Part shown: positions 17,467-26,236 of the stretch, one piece after another
How positions within the stretch are numbered: the stretch's first letter is position 1
Layout: every line of letters starts with the position of its first letter
Source: Tenacibaculum gallaicum
Lineage (GTDB): Bacteria > Bacteroidota > Bacteroidia > Flavobacteriales > Flavobacteriaceae
Length of the DNA: 64,000 nt
Direction: 5' to 3'
Assembly: GCF_003387615.1 (NCBI RefSeq)
Contig: NZ_QUNS01000007.1
Span: 80,503 to 144,502, forward strand
Made by a program: the position numbers and the translations under genes
Notes under the pieces: model-generated
What the model saw: the letters and a program-made list of their open reading frames with translations, nothing else
Databases searched by the model: none
What the model was told of the DNA's origin: nothing

Positions 17467-17919
17467 ATGAATTTACAAGAACTAAAAAACAATATAAATA
17501 CAATAGTTAACAACAATTCTTCAAAAGAAGAAAAGTTACAGCAAATTTGCGATTATTTAGCTTCAGAAATTTCTTATTACGATTGGGTTGGCTTCTACTT
17601 TAAGAATGGAGATAAAGAAGAATTAAAGCTAGCACAATTTAACGGAGAACCTACAGATCATACAATTATACCTTTTGGAAAGGGAATTTGCGGTCAAGTA
17701 GCAGTTAGCAATGAAAATTTTGTAGTGCAAGACGTAAGCGAACAAGACAACTACATATCATGTGGATGGAAAGTAAAATCTGAAATTGTAATTCCTATTT
17801 TTGTTAATGGAGAAAACGTTGGTCAAATAGATATTGATTCTCATACAGCTAACCCATTTACTCAAAATGATGAAGCTTTATTGGAGTATATTTGTAAAAA
17901 AGTGGCTAATTTTATATAA
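17467..17919 (+). CDS. GAF-domain protein, free methionine-(R)-sulfoxide reductase-like
   Basis: The 150 residues form a single GAF domain of the YebR/fRMsr family, which reduces free methionine-(R)-sulfoxide. The motifs IPFGKGICGQVA, ISCGWKVKSEIVIPI and GQIDIDSH match the family. Of the three active-site cysteines known in the E. coli enzyme (84, 94, 118), the last two correspond by spacing to Cys75 and Cys99 here. The first, the resolving Cys, is replaced by His65. The protein may therefore use a different reducing scheme or may have lost activity. It stands alone between two terminators. Confidence 0.75.
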   Translation: MNLQELKNNINTIVNNNSSKEEKLQQICDYLASEISYYDWVGFYFKNGDKEELKLAQFNGEPTDHTIIPFGKGICGQVAVSNENFVVQDVSEQDNYISCGWKVKSEIVIPIFVNGENVGQIDIDSHTANPFTQNDEALLEYICKKVANFI

Positions 17920-18001
17920 TTTTTATATAATCACTTGATTATTAAGTTTTTTTTTGTTTTATTTGGTCTGATTTTAACAACCCCATTAATCCCCTTAAAT
18001 T

Positions 18002-18127
18002 ATGAGCAGTAGAGAACATCCTTCTTATGCGGCATTAGGTAATGCTAATGCTCGTTCAAAATCTCAACAATCTTTAGTAGAAAAATTCACTATCTGGTTT
18101 CGTAACTTTTTAGAAACTGCAGAATAA
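18002..18127 (+). CDS. Small 41-residue protein of unknown function
   Basis: An ATG at 18002 opens a 41-codon frame, MSSREHPSYAALGNANARS through a Gln/Ser stretch to an amphipathic end (FTIWFRNFLETAE), with a TAA at 18125. It is isolated and is followed 28 bases later by a strong terminator, so it appears to be its own transcript. The composition looks like a real protein, with a Gly/Ala/Asn middle and a helical C-terminus, but I do not recognise a characterised family. It was too short for routine calling, and the dedicated terminator is the main support. Confidence 0.6.
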   Translation: MSSREHPSYAALGNANARSKSQQSLVEKFTIWFRNFLETAE

Positions 18128-18155
18128 TTTTTTATTTTAAGATTTTGTTGTAAAA

Positions 18156-18196
18156 AAAACACCACCAAAATTATTTTATTTTTGGTGGTGTTTTCA
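18156..18196 (+). terminator. Terminator of the 41-residue gene
   Basis: A 15-bp perfect stem (AAAACACCACCAAAA with its complement) encloses a short T-rich loop and is followed by a T run. It separates the small gene from purH. Confidence 0.88.
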
Positions 18197-18218
18197 ATCT
18201 TAAAAACTTAAAAAATCA

Positions 18219-18249
18219 TTGTGTAACGCCTACTGTTTTACTAGCTTTG
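18219..18249 (+). promoter_or_regulatory. Promoter of purH
   Basis: A TTG (18219-18221) lies 20 bases before TAGCTTTG (18242-18249), matching the Bacteroidota minus-33/minus-7 consensus. The ATG of purH is 23 bases further on. Confidence 0.7.
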
Positions 18250-18271
18250 CAAGCTTAACAACACAACAATA

Positions 18272-19798
18272 ATGAACAATACTAAAACTATTAAATCAGC
18301 ATTAATATCCGTTTTTCACAAAGACGGGTTAGAACCTATTGTTAAAAAGCTTAACGAACTAGGTGTTACTATTTACTCTACAGGAGGCACTGAAAAGTTC
18401 ATAAAAGACTTAGGGATTGATGTAGTACCTGTAGAAGATGTTACTTCATACCCTTCTATTTTAGGAGGAAGAGTAAAAACTTTACACCCTAAAGTTTTTG
18501 GAGGTATTTTAAATAGACAAGATCACGAAGGTGATGTTGCTGAGATGGAAGAATACAATATTCCGCAATTAGATTTAGTAATTGTAGATTTATATCCTTT
18601 TGAAAAAACAGTTGCTTCTGGCGCTTCTGAACAAGACATAATTGAAAAAATTGATATTGGTGGTATTTCACTAATCCGTGCTGCAGCTAAAAACTTTAAA
18701 GACACTCTAATTGTTTCTTCAATGGAACAGTATGAAGGGCTTTTAAATATTATTTCTAAAAATAACGGAGACACTTCGTTAAACGATAGAAAAAAGTTTG
18801 CTGCCAAAGCTTTTAATATTTCTTCACATTACGACACTGCTATTTTCAACTATTTTAATGAAGACGAAGTTGTGTATAAAGCTAGTGAAACTACTTCTAA
18901 AGTATTACGCTACGGAGAAAACCCGCACCAGAAAGGATTTTTCTTTGGTGATTTAGAAGCTATATTTGATAAGTTACACGGAAAAGAGTTAAGCTACAAC
19001 AACTTATTAGATGTTGATGCCGCAGTAAACTTAATTGAAGAGTTTAAAGGTGAAGATCCAACATTTGCCATTTTAAAACACAATAACGCTTGTGGTTTTG
19101 CTCAACGTAAAACAATTCATCAAGCCTATGTTGATGCTTTAGCTGGTGACCCTGTCTCTGCATTTGGAGGTATTTTAATATCAAACACAAAAATTGATAA
19201 AGCTACTGCTGAAGAAATTCATAAATTATTTTGTGAAGTTGTAATTGCTCCTATTTATGATGCTGATGCCTTAGATATTTTAAAAGGGAAAAAGAATAGA
19301 GTAATTTTAATTCAAAAAGAAGTTGAATTACCTAAGCAAACAGTAAGAACAGCTTTAAACGGAGTGTTAATCCAAGACAAAGACTATATTACTGATAAAT
19401 TAGATGATTTATCATATCCTACCAACAATAAACCATCAGAAAGTGAGTTAGAGGATTTGTTATTCGCATCTAAATTATGTAAAAACACCAAATCTAACAC
19501 AATCATCTTAGTAAAAGATAAGCAGTTATTAGCTGGTGGAACAGGACAAACAAGTAGAGTTGATGCGTTAAGGCAAGCAATTGAAAAAGCTAACAGTTTC
19601 AACTTTGACTTAAAGGGGGCAGTTATGGCTAGTGATGCTTTTTTCCCTTTCCCTGACTGTGTAGAAATAGCAGATAAAGCAGGTATAAAAAGTGTAATTC
19701 AACCAGGGGGTTCTATTAAAGACCAATTAAGCATTGACTATTGTAATGATAACAATGTAGCAATGGTTTTTACAGGAACAAGACATTTTAAACATTAA
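18272..19798 (+). CDS. purH: Bifunctional AICAR transformylase / IMP cyclohydrolase
   Basis: PurH carries out the last two steps of purine synthesis: formylation of AICAR with 10-formyl-tetrahydrofolate and closure to IMP. The N-terminal MGS-like cyclohydrolase domain (about 1-190) shows STGGTEKFIKDLGI, GGRVKTLHPKVFGGIL and IGGISLIRAAAKN. The C-terminal transformylase part has RYGENPHQKG, KHNNACGFA and SDAFFPFPDCVE. The length of 508 is normal. It has its own promoter and lies 83 bases before mreB, without an evident terminator between them. Confidence 0.97.
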   Translation: MNNTKTIKSALISVFHKDGLEPIVKKLNELGVTIYSTGGTEKFIKDLGIDVVPVEDVTSYPSILGGRVKTLHPKVFGGILNRQDHEGDVAEMEEYNIPQLDLVIVDLYPFEKTVASGASEQDIIEKIDIGGISLIRAAAKNFKDTLIVSSMEQYEGLLNIISKNNGDTSLNDRKKFAAKAFNISSHYDTAIFNYFNEDEVVYKASETTSKVLRYGENPHQKGFFFGDLEAIFDKLHGKELSYNNLLDVDAAVNLIEEFKGEDPTFAILKHNNACGFAQRKTIHQAYVDALAGDPVSAFGGILISNTKIDKATAEEIHKLFCEVVIAPIYDADALDILKGKKNRVILIQKEVELPKQTVRTALNGVLIQDKDYITDKLDDLSYPTNNKPSESELEDLLFASKLCKNTKSNTIILVKDKQLLAGGTGQTSRVDALRQAIEKANSFNFDLKGAVMASDAFFPFPDCVEIADKAGIKSVIQPGGSIKDQLSIDYCNDNNVAMVFTGTRHFKH

Positions 19799-19832
19799 TT
19801 ATACTGAGTGTAAAATACCCACAGATTTTTAT

Positions 19833-19840
19833 TAGATTTG
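19833..19840 (+). promoter_or_regulatory. Minus-7 element upstream of mreB
   Basis: TAGATTTG fits the TAnnTTTG consensus and lies 40 bases before the mreB start. No TTG is found at the expected distance upstream, so only half of the promoter is supported. Confidence 0.5.
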
Positions 19841-19880
19841 TGAGAATACATTAAAATTAAATATAAATAACGAAATCTTT

Positions 19881-20909
19881 ATGGGTTTTTTCGATTTCAT
19901 GACAGAAGATATTGCAGTAGATTTAGGTACTGCAAATACACTTATAATCCACAATGGTAAGGTAGTTATTGACAACCCCTCTATTGTTGCTAGAAACAGG
20001 CTCACTGGTAAAATTATTGCTACGGGACATGAAGCTAGTAGAATGCAAGGAAAAACCCATGAAAACATCAAGACCATACGTCCTTTAAAAGACGGTGTAA
20101 TTGCTGATTTTCAAGCTTCAGAGGAAATGATTAAGGAGTTTGTTAAACAAATCCCTGCTATAAAAAAGAGGTTATTTCCACCTTCGTTACGAATGGTTAT
20201 TTGTATTCCTTCGGGAATTACTGAGGTTGAAAAACGAGCAGTTATTGATTCTGGCCGTCATATGAACGCTAAAGAAATCTATTTGATTTATGAACCAATG
20301 GCTGCTGCTATTGGTGTAGGTGTTGATATTATGGAGCCTAAAGGAAATATGATTATTGATATAGGTGGTGGTACCACTGAAATTGCTGTTATAGCACTAG
20401 CAGGTATTGTATGTGACCAATCAGTAAAAGTTGCTGGAGACTTATTTACCAGTGACATTATGTATTACATGCGTACACAACACAATTTACATGTTGGAGA
20501 AACCACTGCAGAAAGAATAAAGTTACAAATAGGTTCTGCTACAGAAGATTTAGACACTCCTCCTGAAGATATGATGGTACAAGGGCGTGATTTATTAAGT
20601 GGAAAACCTAAACAAATACAAGTTTCTTACCGTGAAATTGCAAAAGCATTAGATAAATCTATTTTACGTATTGAAGATGCCGTAATGGAAACCCTATCTA
20701 AGACCCCTCCTGAATTAGCCGCTGATATTTACAATACAGGTATTTATTTAGCTGGTGGTGGTTCAATGTTAAGAGGTTTAGATAAGCGTTTATCAAGAAA
20801 AACAGATTTACCAGTATATGTTGCTGAAGATCCGTTGCGTGCTGTAGTTCGCGGAACAGGTATTGCTCTTAAAAACTTAGAAAAATACAAAACCGTATTA
20901 ATCAAATAA
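19881..20909 (+). CDS. mreB: Rod-shape actin homologue MreB
   Basis: MreB is an actin-like ATPase whose filaments on the inner membrane guide side-wall synthesis. The 342 residues contain the phosphate 1 loop (AVDLGTANT), the phosphate 2 loop (IIDIGGGTTE) and the adenosine motif (YLAGGGSMLRG). The N-terminal MGFFDFM is a short amphipathic membrane anchor. It is the first gene of mreB-mreC-mreD-mrdA-rodA, with 16 bases before mreC. The organism is therefore a rod. Confidence 0.97.
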   Translation: MGFFDFMTEDIAVDLGTANTLIIHNGKVVIDNPSIVARNRLTGKIIATGHEASRMQGKTHENIKTIRPLKDGVIADFQASEEMIKEFVKQIPAIKKRLFPPSLRMVICIPSGITEVEKRAVIDSGRHMNAKEIYLIYEPMAAAIGVGVDIMEPKGNMIIDIGGGTTEIAVIALAGIVCDQSVKVAGDLFTSDIMYYMRTQHNLHVGETTAERIKLQIGSATEDLDTPPEDMMVQGRDLLSGKPKQIQVSYREIAKALDKSILRIEDAVMETLSKTPPELAADIYNTGIYLAGGGSMLRGLDKRLSRKTDLPVYVAEDPLRAVVRGTGIALKNLEKYKTVLIK

Positions 20910-20925
20910 ACTTGAATGATTATTT

Positions 20926-21753
20926 ATGCAACAGCTTATTTATTTCTTTCAGAAGTATAAGTATTTCTTATTTTTTCTATTTTTAGAAATTATAGCTGTT
21001 GCATTAATCATTAACAACCATTCTTTTCATAAAAGTAAGTTTATTAGTTCTACCAATTTTATCACAGGTGGACTATATCAAAAATCATCAAATATATCAG
21101 AGTACTTAAACTTAAAGGAAAGAAACGCTGTACTAGTTGAAGAAAATTTAGCACTAAAAAATAAACTAGAAAAAATCACTACGTATCTTGATAGTATTTC
21201 TAGTAATCAAACAATCGACACCCTAAAACTCAACCAAAATTATAACTATATTTCTGGAAATATAATTAAAAACTCTTTTCATAAAGCTGACAACTTCATA
21301 ACAATTAACAGAGGTCAAAATTATAATATTTCAAAAGAAATGGGAGTTGTAAACAGCAAAGGTATTATTGGTATCACTGATAATGTTTCCAATAAATTTG
21401 CAAGAGTACAATCTATTCTAAATTCAAAAAGTAGTATTAATGCCAAGTTCAAAAACAACAACCACTACGGAACATTAATTTGGGATGGTAAGGATTATAA
21501 CATTGTACAATTAACCGATATTCCACGTCAAGCTCTTTTTAAAGAAGGTGATACTATTGTTACCGGAGGAAGATCTACCATTTTCCCTAACGGAATACCT
21601 ATAGGAACTGTTATAAAAGTACCTGAAGAATTATCAGCTGTTAATAGCATTAATATTAAGCTTTTTAATGATATGTCTAACTTAGGGCATGTTTATATTA
21701 TAACTAACCTAAATAAAGAAGAAATAAAAACTGTAGAAAACAACAATGAATAA
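20926..21753 (+). CDS. mreC: Rod-shape protein MreC
   Basis: This 275-residue protein has one membrane helix (about 12-28), a coiled coil (about 65-95, LKERNAVLVEENLALKNKLE) and the double beta-barrel periplasmic domain with GVVNSKGIIGITDNVS and GDTIVTGGRSTIFPNGIPIG. That arrangement is diagnostic of MreC, the scaffold that activates PBP2 and RodA. It overlaps mreD by 8 bases. Confidence 0.93.
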   Translation: MQQLIYFFQKYKYFLFFLFLEIIAVALIINNHSFHKSKFISSTNFITGGLYQKSSNISEYLNLKERNAVLVEENLALKNKLEKITTYLDSISSNQTIDTLKLNQNYNYISGNIIKNSFHKADNFITINRGQNYNISKEMGVVNSKGIIGITDNVSNKFARVQSILNSKSSINAKFKNNNHYGTLIWDGKDYNIVQLTDIPRQALFKEGDTIVTGGRSTIFPNGIPIGTVIKVPEELSAVNSINIKLFNDMSNLGHVYIITNLNKEEIKTVENNNE

Positions 21754-22252
21754 AACGCTATACTTAATATTTTTATTCGTACTCCTCTTGTTGTTGCAAG
21801 TATTGGTTCTAAATAATATTTTATTTTTAGGGTATGTAAATCCCTATATTTATATCGTTTTTATTTTTTTGTACCCTATTAAAGAAAACAGGTTTCCTAT
21901 ATTATTAGTTGCTTTTTTGTTAGGTGCATGTGTTGATGCATTCTCTAACTCTGGCGGAATTCATGCTTTTTCTACTGTATTCATAGCTTATATACGTTTA
22001 TTTACTTTTAAAGCTATATTCAAAAAAACATCGTCAGATTACCTACTTTTTAACCTAAGACATGAATCTTTTGATAAAGTATTTAATTATACAGCAATTT
22101 TAACATTCACACATCACTTCATTTTATTTAGTTTAACTAACTTTAGTTTTTATAACATTTCAAATGTACTTATCAACACACTATTTTCTAGTGTTTTTAC
22201 GTTACTGTTATATTTTTTAGGAAGTTTTATATTTAGGAAAAAGCTAACATGA
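21746..22252 (+). CDS. mreD: Rod-shape membrane protein MreD
   Basis: A 168-residue, highly hydrophobic protein with about five membrane helices and FLLGACVDAFSNSGGIHAFS, the usual MreD-type motif after helix three. MreD partners MreC. It overlaps mreC at its start (8 bases) and mrdA at its end (4 bases), so the operon is tightly coupled. Sequence conservation is low in this family, and gene order is the strongest evidence. Confidence 0.9.
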   Translation: MNKTLYLIFLFVLLLLLQVLVLNNILFLGYVNPYIYIVFIFLYPIKENRFPILLVAFLLGACVDAFSNSGGIHAFSTVFIAYIRLFTFKAIFKKTSSDYLLFNLRHESFDKVFNYTAILTFTHHFILFSLTNFSFYNISNVLINTLFSSVFTLLLYFLGSFIFRKKLT

Positions 22253-24135
22253 AACGAAGTTTCTTACTTATATTTTTAATTACTATTATTGGAATTGTTT
22301 ACATCACTAGATTATTTCAATTACAAGTAATACATGGAGGTGAACAAAGTTTAACTCATAGTGCCACAATTAAGATTGAATATGATTACCCTGAACGAGG
22401 GTATATTTACGATCGTAAAGGAAAATTATTAGTTGCCAATCAATTGTCTTACGACGTAATGATTATCCCTAAAGAAGTTGAAGCTTTAGATACTTTAGAG
22501 TTCTGCTCTCTTTTAAAAATTGATAAAGAAGATTTTATAAAACGATTTACAAAAGCAAAAAATTATGCCCGTTGGCTTCCTTCAGTATTTTTAAAGCAGT
22601 TAGCTAAAGAAGATTATGCTTTTTTACAAGAAAAACTACCAAAATATAAAGGTTTTTATATCCAAAAGCGTATTATTAGAAATTACCCAGTAAAATCCGC
22701 AGCTAATGTATTGGGCTTTATTAGTGAAGTTAACGAATACATAGCCAAAAATAGCGATTACTACGAACAAGGAGAGTTAATTGGTAAGCTTGGTGTTGAA
22801 AAACAATATGAAAAAGAACTAAGAGGCGTTAAAGGAAAAAAATATTTTAAAAGAAATAACTTAAATAAAATTACTGGTTCTTATAAAAATGGAAAATACG
22901 ATACTCTTGCAGTACCAGGTAAGGACTTAACATTGACTATTGATAGTGAATTACAACAATATGGAGAATTATTAATGTCTGGTAAGAGAGGTGGAATTGT
23001 TGCTATAGAACCTCAAACAGGTGAAATTTTAGCATTAATCACTGCTCCTTCTTACGATCCAAACTTACTAGTCGGAAGGCAACGCTCCCCTAACTCTGTA
23101 AGACTTTTTAACGACAGCATTAATATGCCTACTTTTGACAGAGGCCTGCAAGCAATGTATGCTCCTGGTTCACCTTTTAAAATACTTACTGGCTTAATTG
23201 GTTTACAAGAAGGAGTTATTGATGAAAATACCGGGTTTTACTGTCAACATGGATACCGTTACGGTAAGCGTCCTAACGCTTTTATGGGGTGCCACTGTAG
23301 AATTGTCGGACGACCTGTTCGCTTAAAAACTGCCATTGCTAAATCTTGTAATACTTATTTCGCTAACACCTACAGGAAAATTATAGATAATTATGAAAAC
23401 CCAACAATAGGAACTGATGCTTGGAGTGAACATGCAAAAAGTTTTGGATTAGGTAATTATTTAGGTTACGATCTTCCCTCTGGTCAAAAAGGAAGAATTC
23501 CCAATGGAAGTTTTTACGACAGAAATTATGATTTTAGGTGGGGAGCTACAACTACAATTTCGAATGCTATCGGACAAGGAGAAGTAGAGACTACTCCTAT
23601 TCAATTAGCAAATATGACCGCAGCTATTGCTAATAAAGGTTATTTTTATACTCCTCATATTGTTAAGAAAATTGAGAGCAAGTCTATTCTCGACTCTATT
23701 TATGTAACTCGTAGAAACACAACTGTTTCACCAGAACATTTCCCTATTGCTATTGAAGCAATGCACGAAACTTTCACAAGGGGTACAGCAAGGCGTAGTA
23801 GAATTGAAGGTATAGAAATATGCGGAAAAACAGGAACTGTAGAAAATTTTATTAGAGTAAATAAAAAGAAAGTTCAGTTAACAGACCACTCAATTTTTAT
23901 AGCTTTTGCTCCAAAAGATGACCCGAAAATAGCCATCGCTATTTTTGTAGAAAACGGAGGATATGGGTCTACAATTGCTGCCCCTATTACCAGTTTACTT
24001 ATTGAAAAATATTTAAACAAGTCAATATCAAGAAAACACATTGAAGACCGTATGATTAACCTGAGCCTTAAAGAAAGATACGAGAATCAATTATTAATCC
24101 AAAAAAGCGATACTCTTGCGACAAGAACGAAATAA
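22249..24135 (+). CDS. mrdA: Penicillin-binding protein 2, elongasome transpeptidase
   Basis: A 628-residue class B PBP that cross-links new side-wall peptidoglycan with RodA. It has an N-terminal membrane anchor (about 5-24), a dimerisation domain (YPERGYIYDRKGKLLVANQ) and a transpeptidase domain with the SxxK active site APGSPFK, the SxN motif KSCNTY and the KTG box CGKTGTVEN. A Cys pair occurs near GCHCR. It overlaps mreD by 4 bases, and its 3' end contains the start of rodA. Confidence 0.95.
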   Translation: MKRSFLLIFLITIIGIVYITRLFQLQVIHGGEQSLTHSATIKIEYDYPERGYIYDRKGKLLVANQLSYDVMIIPKEVEALDTLEFCSLLKIDKEDFIKRFTKAKNYARWLPSVFLKQLAKEDYAFLQEKLPKYKGFYIQKRIIRNYPVKSAANVLGFISEVNEYIAKNSDYYEQGELIGKLGVEKQYEKELRGVKGKKYFKRNNLNKITGSYKNGKYDTLAVPGKDLTLTIDSELQQYGELLMSGKRGGIVAIEPQTGEILALITAPSYDPNLLVGRQRSPNSVRLFNDSINMPTFDRGLQAMYAPGSPFKILTGLIGLQEGVIDENTGFYCQHGYRYGKRPNAFMGCHCRIVGRPVRLKTAIAKSCNTYFANTYRKIIDNYENPTIGTDAWSEHAKSFGLGNYLGYDLPSGQKGRIPNGSFYDRNYDFRWGATTTISNAIGQGEVETTPIQLANMTAAIANKGYFYTPHIVKKIESKSILDSIYVTRRNTTVSPEHFPIAIEAMHETFTRGTARRSRIEGIEICGKTGTVENFIRVNKKKVQLTDHSIFIAFAPKDDPKIAIAIFVENGGYGSTIAAPITSLLIEKYLNKSISRKHIEDRMINLSLKERYENQLLIQKSDTLATRTK

Positions 24136-25393
24136 TATTTTTGCTGGAATCGACTGGCTACTGGTTTTACTCTACGTAGTATTAGTTGGCTTTGGGTGGG
24201 TAAATATTTATGCTGCATCCTCTTCAGAGGAATCTAGAGAAATTTTTGATTTTTCTACAAAATATGGAAAGCAACTAATTTTTATAGGACTTAGTGTCCC
24301 AGTTATCATCTTTATTCTCTTTTTTAATTCCAAGTTTTACGAACAGTTTTCGAGTGTAATGTACATTCTCTCTCTAGTTCTATTAGCTGGTGTACTTGTA
24401 TTTGGTAAAAAAATAAATGGTGCTACTTCTTGGTACAACTTTGGAGGAATAGGACTACAACCTTCTGAGTTTGCAAAAGCTTTTACCGCCCTTGCTTTAG
24501 CTAAGTTAATGAGTGATCGGCAATACAATCTTAAACTTATAAAGAATCAAGCGAAAGCCTTTATTATTATCTTTTTACCGGCCTTTTTTATTGCATTACA
24601 ACCTGATATGGGCTCTGTGCTAATATACTTCGCTTTCTTTTTTGTATTAAACAGAGAAGGACTTACGTTAGCTTATATTTTATTTGGAACCATATCTATT
24701 ATTTTATTCTTATTAACAGTTTATTTTGAAGCAAAATGGATTCTTATTTCATGTTTACTTATAATCACATTAGTCGTTTTTTATGGTGTTTATAAAGACA
24801 AACGATTTTTTCGCTTCAACGTTTTAAAAATAATTGGATCCTATCTTTTTGCAATTTTCTTTATTTTAGGAATCAGCTATACCTATAACAACATATTAAA
24901 ACAACATCAGAAAGATAGATTTGATATTTTACTAGGAAAGATTCAAGACAACAAAGGTATTGGCTATAACTCTTATCAGTCTGAAAAAACTATTAGTTCT
25001 GGTGGTTTTTCTGGAAAAGGTTTTTTACAAGGAGATAGAACGCAAGGAAATTTTGTTCCTGAACAACACACAGATTATATATACAGTACTGTAGGTGAAG
25101 AATGGGGGTTTTTAGGCAGCTCTTTTGTTATTATTTTATTTATGTTGCTTCTTTACAGAGTTATTTATTTATCAGAAACACAAACCAATAAATTTGCAAG
25201 AATATATGGCTATAGTGTAGCTTCCATTTTCTTTTTTCATATTCTTGTTAATATTGGTATGGTAATAGGTTTATTGCCTACTGTAGGAATTCCTCTTCCG
25301 TTTTTTAGTTACGGAGGTTCTTCTTTATGGGGGTTTACACTACTTCTATTTATTTTCATCCGTTTAGATGCTCACAAAAAATATGACTGGTAA
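24116..25393 (+). CDS. rodA: Peptidoglycan glycosyltransferase RodA
   Basis: RodA is the SEDS-family polymerase of the elongasome. The 425 residues form about ten membrane helices and include LQPSEFAKA, the catalytic Asp stretch LQPDMGSV, and the C-terminal GIPLPFFSYGGSSLW. The only start in register with the family is a TTG at 24116 (MRQERNNIFAGIDW), 20 bases inside the end of mrdA. No ATG exists before the third helix. The weak start and overlap suggest translation coupled to mrdA at a controlled ratio. Confidence 0.93.
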   Translation: MRQERNNIFAGIDWLLVLLYVVLVGFGWVNIYAASSSEESREIFDFSTKYGKQLIFIGLSVPVIIFILFFNSKFYEQFSSVMYILSLVLLAGVLVFGKKINGATSWYNFGGIGLQPSEFAKAFTALALAKLMSDRQYNLKLIKNQAKAFIIIFLPAFFIALQPDMGSVLIYFAFFFVLNREGLTLAYILFGTISIILFLLTVYFEAKWILISCLLIITLVVFYGVYKDKRFFRFNVLKIIGSYLFAIFFILGISYTYNNILKQHQKDRFDILLGKIQDNKGIGYNSYQSEKTISSGGFSGKGFLQGDRTQGNFVPEQHTDYIYSTVGEEWGFLGSSFVIILFMLLLYRVIYLSETQTNKFARIYGYSVASIFFFHILVNIGMVIGLLPTVGIPLPFFSYGGSSLWGFTLLLFIFIRLDAHKKYDW

Positions 25394-25563
25394 TCAGCTT
25401 CAAGTCTTGTAGGCCCCCTTATTCTTTCTTCTTCATCTATAAAGACAAGGATGGTATTGATTTAATATTAACTGTTATTAAAAACGTATCGTATCATGTA
25501 ATGATATTATTATTTCTATACTAAAATAAAAATAGAAAATCTAAAATAAATTTTAATCAAAAA

Positions 25564-25594
25564 AAAACGCTTCGATAAAATATCGAAGCGTTTT
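25564..25594. terminator. Bidirectional terminator between rodA and rpsT
   Basis: A perfect 13-bp stem (AAAACGCTTCGAT with its complement, loop AAAA) is flanked by A and T runs on both sides, so it can end rodA transcription rightward and rpsT leftward. Confidence 0.88.
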
Positions 25595-25618
25595 AACTAT
25601 TAACTAACCTTAAAACTC

Positions 25619-25870
25619 TTATAAAGCTGCAACGTGTTTAGCCAATTTAGACTTTAAATTTGCTGCTTTATTCTTATGAATAATGTTGTTCTTTGCTAAT
25701 TTATCTAACATAGATACAACAGTCGAAAACATTCCTTCTGCTTCCTTCTTATCTTCTGTAGCTCTTAATTTTCTAACAGCATTACGAGTTGTTTTATGCT
25801 GATATTTATTTCTTAAGCGCTTTGCTTCGTTACTTCTAATTCTCTTTAATGCTGACTTATGATTTGCCAT
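25619..25870 (-). CDS. rpsT: Ribosomal protein S20
   Basis: This 83-residue basic, fully helical protein ([21 protein letters not shown], then [20 protein letters not shown] split here by family variation) is S20, which binds 16S rRNA in the small subunit. It starts 34 bases downstream of a tRNA-Glu gene with no terminator between, so it is probably co-transcribed from the tRNA promoter at 26002-26031. Confidence 0.96.
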   Translation of the reverse strand: MANHKSALKRIRSNEAKRLRNKYQHKTTRNAVRKLRATEDKKEAEGMFSTVVSMLDKLAKNNIIHKNKAANLKSKLAKHVAAL

Positions 25871-25904
25871 TGTACTAATGCGTTAATTGTTTATAAAAAA
25901 CTTG

Positions 25905-25976
25905 TAGTCCGTACGGGAATCGAACCCGTGTTACCAGGATGAAAACCTGGCGTCCTAACCCCTAGACGAACGGACC
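25905..25976 (-). tRNA. tRNA-Glu (anticodon TTC), copy 1
   Basis: The 72-base minus-strand sequence folds as a cloverleaf with anticodon loop TTTTCAT between CCAGG and CCTGG, a GGTTCGATTCC T-arm, and an acceptor stem closed by a G-U pair at 1-72 with discriminator A. It lacks an encoded CCA. It is identical to a second copy 184 bases upstream. Confidence 0.96.
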
Positions 25977-26001
25977 AAAACAATCGTTCTGATTGCGGGT
26001 G

Positions 26002-26031
26002 CAAATATACAATTCTTTTTGTTATTTGCAA
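26002..26031 (-). promoter_or_regulatory. Promoter of tRNA-Glu copy 1
   Basis: On the minus strand, TTG is followed after exactly 19 bases by TATATTTG, a perfect Bacteroidota promoter, ending 25 bases before the tRNA. The same arrangement precedes copy 2. Confidence 0.85.
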
Positions 26032-26088
26032 TTAAAATTATTTTTTTATTTGTTTTATTTTTACTCTAAAACAATAAAATAGAACTTG

Positions 26089-26160
26089 TAGTCCGTACGG
26101 GAATCGAACCCGTGTTACCAGGATGAAAACCTGGCGTCCTAACCCCTAGACGAACGGACC
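26089..26160 (-). tRNA. tRNA-Glu (anticodon TTC), copy 2
   Basis: Identical in all 72 bases to the copy at 25905-25976, including the TTC anticodon. The two lie in tandem, and the repeat extends into the 5' flank (GATTGCGGGTGCAAATAT) but not through the spacer, so this is an old duplication kept identical by selection or gene conversion. Confidence 0.96.
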
Positions 26161-26189
26161 AAAAACAATCTTTTTTGCGATTGCGGGTG

Positions 26190-26219
26190 CAAATATAAAA
26201 ACTGTTTTTTATTGCGCAA
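26190..26219 (-). promoter_or_regulatory. Promoter of tRNA-Glu copy 2
   Basis: TTG-N19-TATATTTG on the minus strand, the same spacing as at copy 1 although the spacer sequence differs. This supports the element as functional. Confidence 0.85.
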
Positions 26220-26236
26220 AGCTTTTTTTTATTTTT

